Source: Roseibium hamelinense (GTDB lineage Bacteria; Pseudomonadota; Alphaproteobacteria; Rhizobiales; Stappiaceae). Taken from it: a stretch of 64,000 nucleotides of DNA. Both the position numbers and the translations under genes were made by a program. The notes below the pieces were generated by a model. That model was not told the origin of the DNA, searched no databases, and worked only from the letters and a program-made list of their open reading frames with translations. Of this stretch, positions 57,622-64,000 are shown in pieces. The stretch covers positions 297,298 through 361,297 of the forward strand of contig NZ_VLLF01000005.1 of the NCBI RefSeq assembly GCF_007830545.1, in the 5' to 3' direction. Positions within the stretch are counted from its first letter, which is position 1; every line of letters begins with the position of its first letter.

Positions 57622-58977
57622 ATGACCGAGACAAACACTATGCCCGACATCAAAGCGGGCCGACTTGATGAGTCCGAGTACGAAAAACATTTCAGCGACC
57701 TGCATCCCCTGCTCGATCAGCATGAAGCAACCGTCGAAGCGGACCGCTGCTACTTCTGCTACGACGCGCCCTGCGTTCAGGCCTGCCCGACGAGCATCGA
57801 TATCCCGCAGTTCATCCGTCAGATCTCGACCGGCAACCCGACCGGGTCAGCCAAGACGATCTTCGATCAGAACATCTTAGGTGGCATGTGCGCCCGGGTC
57901 TGCCCGACAGAAACCTTGTGCGAACAAGTCTGTGTGCGCGAAGTTGCCGAAGGCAAGCCGGTGAAGATCGGACAGCTTCAGCGCTACGCGACCGATCATT
58001 ACATGTCGGGAAACGACACCACGCCCTACACCCGCAAGGCCGCAACCGGCAAGAAGATCGCGGTGATTGGCGCGGGTCCCGCCGGTCTTGCCTGCGCCCA
58101 TGCGCTGGCGGTCGAGGGGCACGACATCGACATCTTTGAGGCCCGTGAAAAGGCCGGTGGCCTCAACGAATATGGCATCGCCACCTACAAGACCGTGGAC
58201 GACTACGCGGCGAAAGAAGTCGATTTCATCCTGTCCATCGGCGGCATCACGCTGAAAACCGGCGAAAAACTGGGCGAGACCATTCACCTTGCCGATTTGC
58301 GCACGGCCTATGACGCGGTGTTCCTCGGCATGGGGCTTGCCGGTGTGAACGGCCTCGGGCTGGAAAACGAGGCCAAGGACGGCGTGCTGGACGCGGTCGA
58401 TTACATCGCCGACCTGCGCCAGGTGAAAAACTATGCGGACTTGCCCGTCGGCCGCCGCGTGGTGGTCATTGGCGGCGGCATGACAGCCGTGGACATCGCT
58501 GTCCAGACCAAGCGGCTCGGGGCGGAAGACGTCACCATTGCATACCGCCGCGGCCAGGAGCGGATGAACGCCAGCGAGTATGAGCAGCAGCTCGCTCAGA
58601 CAAACGGCGTCAAGATCATGACCTGGGCACAACCGAAGGCGCTGGTCGCCGAAAACGGGCATATTTCAGCCATCGATCTGGAGCGCACAAAGGACGATAA
58701 CGGTTCTCTGGTGGGCACCGGGGAAGTTGTCCGGCTTTCCGCCGACATGGTGTTCAAGGCCGTCGGCCAGACGCTTGTTCCGGCAGACCTCAACGGCTCC
58801 GGTCCCAACATCCAGATCGAGAAGGGCCGGATCGTGGTCGACGCGGACCGCAAGACCAGTCTGGAAGACGTCTGGGCGGGCGGGGACTGCATCCTGGGCG
58901 GCGAGGACCTGACGGTTGCCGCTGTCGAGGACGGCAAGATCGCCGCGGCCTCGATCCACCGCGCCCTCAGCGCCTGA
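57622..58977 (+). CDS. preT: NAD-dependent dihydropyrimidine dehydrogenase subunit PreT
   Basis: The 451-residue flavin/Fe-S subunit that passes electrons from NADH for reduction of uracil and thymine. The N-terminal Fe-S region has CYFCYDAPCVQACPTSID and MCARVCPTETLCEQVC (two 4Fe-4S sites). The FAD domain has KKIAVIGAGPAGLACAHALA, and the NADH domain VVVIGGGMTAVDIAVQ. Near-ideal GGAGG six bases before the start. It is first of the preT-preA operon and strikingly GC-rich compared with genes to its left. Confidence 0.93.
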   Translation: MTETNTMPDIKAGRLDESEYEKHFSDLHPLLDQHEATVEADRCYFCYDAPCVQACPTSIDIPQFIRQISTGNPTGSAKTIFDQNILGGMCARVCPTETLCEQVCVREVAEGKPVKIGQLQRYATDHYMSGNDTTPYTRKAATGKKIAVIGAGPAGLACAHALAVEGHDIDIFEAREKAGGLNEYGIATYKTVDDYAAKEVDFILSIGGITLKTGEKLGETIHLADLRTAYDAVFLGMGLAGVNGLGLENEAKDGVLDAVDYIADLRQVKNYADLPVGRRVVVIGGGMTAVDIAVQTKRLGAEDVTIAYRRGQERMNASEYEQQLAQTNGVKIMTWAQPKALVAENGHISAIDLERTKDDNGSLVGTGEVVRLSADMVFKAVGQTLVPADLNGSGPNIQIEKGRIVVDADRKTSLEDVWAGGDCILGGEDLTVAAVEDGKIAAASIHRALSA

Positions 58978-59003
58978 CCGGTTGAAACGAAGGAGATCCC
59001 GTC

Positions 59004-60317
59004 ATGGTTGATCTGCGCACAGACTTTATCGGAATCAAATCCCCCAACCCGTTCTGGCTCGCCTCCGCGCCGCCAACGGACAAGGAGTACAATGTTGTCC
59101 GCGCCTTTCAGGCCGGCTGGGGCGGCGTTGTCTGGAAAACGCTCGGCGAAGACCCGGCGGTCGTCAATGTGAACGGCCCGCGTTACGGCGCCATTCACGG
59201 CAAGGACCGGCAGCTGATCGGGTTCAACAACATCGAGCTCATCACCGACCGGCCGCTGGAGGTCAATCTCCAGGAAATCAAGAAGGTAAAGCGTGACTGG
59301 CCGGACCGGGCCATGGTCGTCTCACTGATGGTTCCCTGCGAGGAACAGAACTGGATCGACGTTCTCAAGAAGGTCGAGGATACGGAAGCCGACGGCATCG
59401 AGCTGAACTTCGGCTGCCCGCATGGCATGAGCGAACGCGGCATGGGCTCGGCCGTTGGCCAGGTGCCCGAATATATCGAGATGGTCACCCGCTGGTGCAA
59501 GAAGCACACGCGCATGCCCGTCATCGTGAAGCTGACGCCGAACATCACGGACATCCGCAAGCCGGCCCAGGCGGCCAAGAATGGCGGCGCCGACGCGGTC
59601 TCCCTGATCAACACGATCAACTCGATCGTCGGCGTTGATCTGGATGCCATGGCGCCGACCCCGACCGTCGACGGCAAGGGCGCCCATGGCGGCTATTGCG
59701 GCCCGGCCGTCAAGCCAATCGCGCTTAATATGGTTGCCGAAATCACCCGCGATCCGGCCACCCATGGCTTGCCGGTCTCCGGGATCGGCGGCGTGACGAC
59801 CTGGCGCGATGCAGCCGAGTTCATGGCGCTTGGCGCGGGCAACGTGCAGGTCTGCACCGCGGCCATGACCTATGGCTTCAAGGTGGTCCAGGAAATGATC
59901 GAGGGCCTCAAGGACTGGATGGAGGGTGCGGGCTACACCTCAACCGACCAGTTCATCGGCAAGGCCGTGCCGAACTGCTCGGACTGGCAGCACCTGAACC
60001 TCAACTACATCGCGAAGGCCAAGATCAATCAGGACCTGTGCATCAGCTGCGGCCGCTGTCACATTGCCTGTGAGGACACGTCCCACCAGGCGATCACAAA
60101 CATGGTCGACGGCGTGCGCAAGTTCGAGGTGATCGACGCGGAGTGCGTGGGCTGTAACCTGTGTGTGAGTGTCTGCCCGGTCGAGGACTGCATAACGATG
60201 GAGCCGATGGCGGCCGGCGAGATCGATCCGCGCACCGGAAAGCGCGTCGATCCAACCTACGCCAACTGGACAACCCATCCGAACAACCCGATGGCGGTCA
60301 CCGAAGCCGCTGAGTAG
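59004..60317 (+). CDS. preA: NAD-dependent dihydropyrimidine dehydrogenase subunit PreA
   Basis: The 437-residue catalytic subunit, a dihydroorotate-dehydrogenase-like FMN barrel that reduces uracil/thymine, the first step of reductive pyrimidine breakdown. LNFGCPHGMSERGMGSAVGQ has the catalytic cysteine loop; the C terminus has two 4Fe-4S motifs (CISCGRCHIAC and CVGCNLCVSVCPV). AAGGAG lies eight bases before the ATG. It follows preT by 26 bp and is closed by a strong terminator. No dihydropyrimidinase is next to it in the window. Confidence 0.94.
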   Translation: MVDLRTDFIGIKSPNPFWLASAPPTDKEYNVVRAFQAGWGGVVWKTLGEDPAVVNVNGPRYGAIHGKDRQLIGFNNIELITDRPLEVNLQEIKKVKRDWPDRAMVVSLMVPCEEQNWIDVLKKVEDTEADGIELNFGCPHGMSERGMGSAVGQVPEYIEMVTRWCKKHTRMPVIVKLTPNITDIRKPAQAAKNGGADAVSLINTINSIVGVDLDAMAPTPTVDGKGAHGGYCGPAVKPIALNMVAEITRDPATHGLPVSGIGGVTTWRDAAEFMALGAGNVQVCTAAMTYGFKVVQEMIEGLKDWMEGAGYTSTDQFIGKAVPNCSDWQHLNLNYIAKAKINQDLCISCGRCHIACEDTSHQAITNMVDGVRKFEVIDAECVGCNLCVSVCPVEDCITMEPMAAGEIDPRTGKRVDPTYANWTTHPNNPMAVTEAAE

Positions 60318-60346
60318 GTAACAGCTTCCAGGAGAACGTACGCTAC

Positions 60347-60380
60347 GCGCAGCCGGTTCGCCGGCTGCGCATTTTTTTTT
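60347..60380 (+). terminator. Strong terminator of preT-preA
   Basis: A perfect ten-pair stem (GCGCAGCCGG/CCGGCTGCGC) with a TTCG tetraloop, followed by A and nine T residues. Confidence 0.95.
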
Positions 60381-60454
60381 GGCTGGCCCGGCCCCTTGCT
60401 TTTTCAAGGGCTGCCATTAGCGTGCTCACAGACAGAAGGATTACCGGGGCCGCC

Positions 60455-61966
60455 ATGCAGACAGACCGCACACTTCTCGCCGCTTCCGTCGGGCTTTGTG
60501 CCGTTATCGGCATTTGGGGCGTCATCGATCCGGCGAGCCTCCTGACCACAGCCAAGGAGATCGTCGACCAGTATTTCATCAGCCGCGGCTGGTTCGTGAT
60601 GCTGTCCGTGACGACCATGCTGCTGTTCTGCGGCTGGCTGGCCTTCTCCAGGTTCGGCGACATCCGGCTGGGGGACGACACCGACCGGCCCGAATATTCC
60701 ACGCCCACCTGGATCGCGATGCTGTTTGCGGCCGGGATGGGCGTCGGACTCCTTTTTTGGGCCGTGGCCGAACCGCTGACCCATTTCTACGTCATCAGCG
60801 AAGCCGTTCCGGACGCCATCGCGGCCGAGCAGGCTCTGCTTGCAACCAATTTCAATTGGGGCATCCACGCCTGGGCCATCTACGGGACAACGGCGCTGGC
60901 GATTGCCTATTTCAGCTACCGGCGCGGCACACCGATGCTGGTCAGCGCGCCGTTGAAAAACCTGTTTCCCGGCGAACGCTGGGCTACCGCAATCGGCTGG
61001 ATTTCTGATTTCATGGCGATCGCCGCGATCGCCATCGGCGTTGGCGGGTCGGTGGCCATGGGCGTCTATCAGGTGGCGGACGGATTGACGGTTCTGGGCG
61101 GCGGACAGACCACCCAGACATGGCTGCTATGGGCCGTGTTCGCGGTGATGGTGCTCGCCTATATCCCGCCCCTTCTGGTCGATCTCGGCAGTGGCATGGC
61201 GAAACTTTCCAACATCGCCATGCTGACGGCCATCGCCCTGGTCGCCTACACAATAGTCCTCGGACCGACCGAGTACCTGATGAACTCGGTTGTCAGCGGA
61301 ATTGGCGTTTATGTTGCCGATGTCCTGCCGCGCGGCTTGCAGACCTTCACCTTCTTCGGTACCGAGGCCAACCAGTGGTTCAGGGACTGGACCTTGACCT
61401 ACATGGTCTGGTGGATCGCATGGGGCCCGTTTGTCGGCGTGTTCATCGCCCGGATTTCCAGGGGACGCACCATCCGCGAATTCGTCCTCGGCGTGCTCCT
61501 GGGGCCGACGCTGTTTTCGACGATCTGGTTCGGTGCGTTCGGCGGGGTGGGATTGTATGAAACGCTCAACGGCACCGGGGAGCTGCTCGCCATGACCCAA
61601 ACCAATGTGGAGCGGATGACCTTTGCCCTGCTCGACCGGTTGCCCTTTGCCTTCCTCACGACGCTGGCCACGGTCATTGCCGCATTCCTCTTCATCGTGA
61701 CAAGCGTTGTCAGCGCCGCCTTCGTCCTCGGCATGTTTTCAAGCGGCGGTGACCAAAATCCGAGCACAAAGGTCCGTCTCATCTGGGGCGGCCTGATCGG
61801 GATGCTTGGCGCGGCCATGATCCTATCGGGATCGGCACAAGCCATGAAGACCCTGATCGCTCTTGGCGCCCTGCCTTTCGTCTTTATCACGGTCATGCTT
61901 CTGGCCTGCCTGATCCGGGCGCTGATGCTGGATGCACGCAAGGAGGCTGGCCATGCTGCTGGGTGA
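60455..61966 (+). CDS. BCCT-family betaine/choline/carnitine transporter
   Basis: A 503-residue inner-membrane transporter of the BCCT family for quaternary-ammonium compounds, driven by sodium or protons. Twelve hydrophobic segments are visible. The glycine-rich MGVGLLFWAVAEPLTHF and the Trp-rich TYMVWWIAWGPFVGVFIARISRG are family signatures. I start at ATG 60455 (GGGG five bases before); GTG 60422 is an alternative. No long cytoplasmic N-terminal or C-terminal osmosensor is seen, suggesting a catabolic rather than osmotic role. Its last 14 bases overlap a microprotein gene. Confidence 0.9.
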   Translation: MQTDRTLLAASVGLCAVIGIWGVIDPASLLTTAKEIVDQYFISRGWFVMLSVTTMLLFCGWLAFSRFGDIRLGDDTDRPEYSTPTWIAMLFAAGMGVGLLFWAVAEPLTHFYVISEAVPDAIAAEQALLATNFNWGIHAWAIYGTTALAIAYFSYRRGTPMLVSAPLKNLFPGERWATAIGWISDFMAIAAIAIGVGGSVAMGVYQVADGLTVLGGGQTTQTWLLWAVFAVMVLAYIPPLLVDLGSGMAKLSNIAMLTAIALVAYTIVLGPTEYLMNSVVSGIGVYVADVLPRGLQTFTFFGTEANQWFRDWTLTYMVWWIAWGPFVGVFIARISRGRTIREFVLGVLLGPTLFSTIWFGAFGGVGLYETLNGTGELLAMTQTNVERMTFALLDRLPFAFLTTLATVIAAFLFIVTSVVSAAFVLGMFSSGGDQNPSTKVRLIWGGLIGMLGAAMILSGSAQAMKTLIALGALPFVFITVMLLACLIRALMLDARKEAGHAAG

Positions 61967-62084
61967 TCCTGTCGATACGCTGATGAATCTCGGAACCTTT
62001 GCCTTTATCGGGTTTGTGTTCTGGATCCTGGTCCGGCCCGGGCCATCTGGCGCAGCGCCGCCGGATGATCCCGCCGGCGAATGA
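61953..62084 (+). CDS. 43-residue membrane microprotein coupled to the BCCT transporter
   Basis: Begins at ATG 61953 with AGGAGG at 61941-61946, a perfect ribosome-binding site inside the BCCT gene, and overlaps its end by 14 bases. The product is MLLGDPVDTLMNLGTFAFIG followed by FVFWILVRPG and a Pro/Asp-rich tail. So there is one membrane segment (about 12-27) and a charged C terminus. Family unknown. The tight coupling suggests an accessory or regulatory peptide of the transporter. The stop codon abuts the A-run of the following terminator. Confidence 0.65.
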   Translation: MLLGDPVDTLMNLGTFAFIGFVFWILVRPGPSGAAPPDDPAGE

Positions 62085-62109
62085 AAAAAGCCGCCCCGGA
62101 GGGCGGCTT
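62084..62109 (-). terminator. Minus-strand terminator of the binding-protein gene
   Basis: AAGCCGCCC/GGGCGGCTT around CGGA; the plus-strand A6 run on its left gives the U-tract for the minus-strand gene ending at 62145. There is no T-run on the plus side. Confidence 0.85.
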
Positions 62110-62144
62110 GGCCGGCCGGAATGACCCTGCTTCACGCAAGGGCG

Positions 62145-63134
62145 TTACATCTTGTCGGTCACGACCGTTGTGGTGGCTCCTTCCGGCGCCTTGGTGATCA
62201 CCGGGTCGGACCCGCCTGCCAGCAATGTGTCGACCGTGCGCTGATAGGCGTCCATGTCCAGAACTCCGGAGGATCCGTCGACCAGCTTGTTGATCTCCCC
62301 GACCATGCGAACCTGGTGCTTTTCGGTCTGCGCCCCGGTCGCATCGTTCTCAAGAACAATGTCCGCTGCTTCTTCCGGATTTTCGGCCGCATAGGCCCAG
62401 CCCTTCATCGAAGCGCGCACAAAACGGGCAAACTTGTCGACCATCGCCGGGTCTTCAAGGCTGGATTCAAGAACATACAAACCATCCTCCAGCGTCGCGA
62501 CACCCTGATCCTCATATTTGAAAACAATGAGTTCCTCGGCCGGAATCCCCGCGTCAATGACCTGCCAGTATTCATTGTAGGTCATCGTCGAGATGCAGTC
62601 GGCCTGTTTTTGCAAAAGCGGATCGACGTTGAAGCCCTGCTTGAGCACGGTCACGCCGCCGTCACTTCCATCGGTCGGGATCCCAAGCTGGCTCATCCAC
62701 GAGAGGAACGGATATTCATTGCCAAAGAACCAGACACCAAGGGTCTTGCCCTTGAAATCTTCCGGCGAGGTGATGCCGGTTTCCTTCCGGCAGGTCAGCA
62801 TCATGCCGGACTTTTGAAATGGCTGCGCGATGTTGACAAGCGGCACGCCCTTTTCACGCGAGGCCAAAGCGGACGGCATCCAGTCGATGATGACATCGGC
62901 ACCGCCGCCGGCGATCACCTGAGGCGGTGCGATATCCGGCCCACCCGGCTTGATCGTGACATCAAGGCCCTCTTCTTCATAGAAGCCTTTGTCGGCAGCG
63001 ACGTAATATCCCGCAAATTGCCCCTGGGTGACCCATTTCAATTGCAAGGTCAGTTCATCAACTGCTAGTGCCGCACCACTGAAAATGTTCAGTGCAAACG
63101 CAGCTGCTAGCCCCGCTTTCAAAATTCTACTCAC
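62145..63134 (-). CDS. NMT1/THI5-type ABC transporter substrate-binding protein
   Basis: About 329 residues, periplasmic. A signal peptide (SRILKAGLAAAFALNIFSGAALA) precedes ELTLQLKWVTQGQFAGYYVAADKGFYEEEGLDV, the hallmark of the NMT1/THI5/SsuA-like binding proteins that bind thiamine precursors, pyrimidines or sulfonates. Next to preT-preA, a pyrimidine ligand is plausible but unproved. I prefer the GTG at 63134, which has GAGGGG upstream; ATG 63149 is possible but lacks one. No permease or ATPase gene adjoins it, so it is an orphan here. Confidence 0.85.
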   Translation of the reverse strand: MSRILKAGLAAAFALNIFSGAALAVDELTLQLKWVTQGQFAGYYVAADKGFYEEEGLDVTIKPGGPDIAPPQVIAGGGADVIIDWMPSALASREKGVPLVNIAQPFQKSGMMLTCRKETGITSPEDFKGKTLGVWFFGNEYPFLSWMSQLGIPTDGSDGGVTVLKQGFNVDPLLQKQADCISTMTYNEYWQVIDAGIPAEELIVFKYEDQGVATLEDGLYVLESSLEDPAMVDKFARFVRASMKGWAYAAENPEEAADIVLENDATGAQTEKHQVRMVGEINKLVDGSSGVLDMDAYQRTVDTLLAGGSDPVITKAPEGATTTVVTDKM

Positions 63135-63627
63135 TGCTGTTCCCCTCATTTTAGTCCGAACTCAACGCTCGGACGAATTGCCAAGGTCACCGGACCGCAC
63201 AATGGCGACCACGGTGATAGACGAACGGTACAAGCAGGCGTTTGTTCTTCGGATGATCTGCCTGACCATTTGGTCAATAAATCGTAGAAAAATGCCGTTG
63301 GATTGGTCAAGCTGATTTTTTAATCATTCGAATTCCTCGGAATTCGGTTTGAATTTGACGTACAGCCTCGGAACATATGAAAGATCCACAGCTTCCTGTT
63401 TCATAGCTACTAGAAGCATCTTCCGTTCTCTTATTATTTCTGAGTTTTTGATGGCGTTTATAGGCGCGTCTGGTTTCTGGTTCCCGCGAGGAGGCAAGCA
63501 GGAGGGTTCGGTATGTGTAGTGCTTTTAGGGTTTTATGGTTTTCCGCTTTGTTTTTGTGCCTCGGCGTTTGATTGTCGGTCTGCGTTTGGGCGGTGGTGG
63601 GTTTGGAGTTTATAGGCGTTGGCCAAC
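63135..63627. other. Spacer with an AT-rich part and a G+T-rich strand-biased tract
   Basis: About 490 bases with no credible gene. The first part (63150-63430) is AT-rich and probably contains the promoter of the binding-protein gene. From about 63500 to 63615 the plus strand is strongly enriched in G and T, with C and A rare; I see no repeat unit in it. Confidence 0.45.
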
Positions 63628-63656
63628 AAAAAAACCCGGCATGAAGCCGGGCTGTT
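63628..63656. terminator. Hairpin terminator downstream of tRNA-fMet region
   Basis: CCCGGC-ATGAA-GCCGGG (63635-63651) with an A7 run on the left (U-tract for minus strand) and GTTTTT-like tail on the right; usable in both directions. Confidence 0.7.
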
Positions 63657-63762
63657 TTTAGGTTTCGGGATCCTGATTTGTCTTTTTTGGCGTTCTGCGT
63701 CGGGCGCAGCGCTCCTTGATGGGGCGCGCTGAGGGTCTGACCAATATCCCCGGCCCGAATAC

Positions 63763-63794
63763 ACAAAAGGCCGCCCTTTTTGGCGGCCATTTTT
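63763..63794 (-). terminator. Terminator of tRNA-fMet
   Basis: GGCCGCC/GGCGGCC (63769-63775 with 63782-63788) with T-runs on both sides, beginning 12 bases past the tRNA 3' end on the minus strand. Confidence 0.75.
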
Positions 63795-63799
63795 GTATT

Positions 63800-63876
<77 letters not shown>

Positions 63877-64000
63877 TTAAGGTGGAGGCTATCGTTGAAG
63901 AGGTGTGCTGATGGGTTTGCACACTTTGATTGAAGAGATGCACTCAAGTAGGCGTTAGCCGATCGTGCACTGAAGTGTCCAAATTGCGCTTTGCAGGCCT
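63877..64000. other. Right edge, no gene visible
   Basis: About 124 bases upstream of tRNA-fMet; presumably its promoter. No feature recognised. Confidence 0.4.

Noticed and set aside
57419..57634. 71-codon minus-strand frame in the spacer before preT
   Set aside because: It runs through an AT-rich promoter region and into preT without coding character.
63349..63615. 88-codon plus-strand frame before tRNA-fMet
   Set aside because: Phe/Trp/Cys-rich translation of a G+T-rich tract, no ribosome-binding site.

Overview
The window is a chromosomal segment of an alphaproteobacterium. The clues are a ubiE-ubiB pair next to mutM, a dnaA-dnaN-recF-gyrB replication block, an mmcB gene behind a GAAC-N7-GAAC LexA box, a perfect TTAA-N7-TTAAC CtrA-type site, clustered GANTC (CcrM) sites, and alphaproteobacterial families such as Fe-S photolyase and two-part YeeE/YedE. 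Gene content and style suggest a marine member of the Hyphomicrobiales/Stappiaceae (Roseibium/Labrenzia-like). The genus is an inference, not something the sequence proves.

Layout. 1-6.4 kb is housekeeping: the 3' end of alkB, a quinone-oxidoreductase-like MDR gene with an operator-like repeat, the ubiE-ubiB operon diverging from mutM, an enoyl-CoA hydratase and rpsT. 6.4-14.2 kb is the replication region: a 0.6-kb spacer with a tight GANTC cluster, a rhodanese gene, dnaA, dnaN, recF and gyrB. I see no clear array of DnaA boxes, so no origin is called. 14.2-19.1 kb holds a GGDEF/EAL-like protein, an RlpA-like protein behind a CtrA-type palindrome, an Fe-S (6-4)-type photolyase and tRNA-Arg(CCG). 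19.3-29 kb is accessory surface and secretion content: a small secreted protein, a 1164-residue RTX metalloprotease, an ICMT-like methyltransferase, four glycosyltransferases and a YegS-type lipid kinase.

29-35.2 kb is catabolic (LysR regulator diverging from glutaryl-CoA dehydrogenase, FAD oxidoreductase, N-formylglutamate amidohydrolase, class V aminotransferase). 35.2-40.8 kb concerns phosphate and envelope lipids (Na/Pi cotransporter, polyphosphate:AMP phosphotransferase, DedA-PAP2 fusion). 42-45.7 kb is a sulfur cluster: two YeeE/YedE half-transporters and a persulfide-dioxygenase-like MBL protein under a promoter whose -10 is covered by an ATTC-N8-GAAT repeat, then a SulP permease. 47.5-49.9 kb looks like an SOS DNA-repair unit: LexA box, mmcB, photolyase/cryptochrome and a 55-codon DUF2256 gene. 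49.8-53.8 kb is a trehalose operon (otsB, GH15, otsA), and 54-57.4 kb a xylulokinase with a divergent ROK regulator and a cupin.

From about 57.6 to 63.1 kb the sequence is visibly more G+C-rich: preT-preA (reductive pyrimidine catabolism), a BCCT transporter with a tightly coupled 43-residue membrane microprotein, and an orphan NMT1-type binding protein. It is flanked by AT-rich spacers, with tRNA-fMet at the right edge.

No transposase, integrase, prophage or CRISPR array was seen. The features most worth following are the predicted sulfide/persulfide operator, the SOS unit with its tiny DUF2256 gene, the BCCT-coupled microprotein, and a C8 homopolymer that may explain an odd convergent gene overlap.
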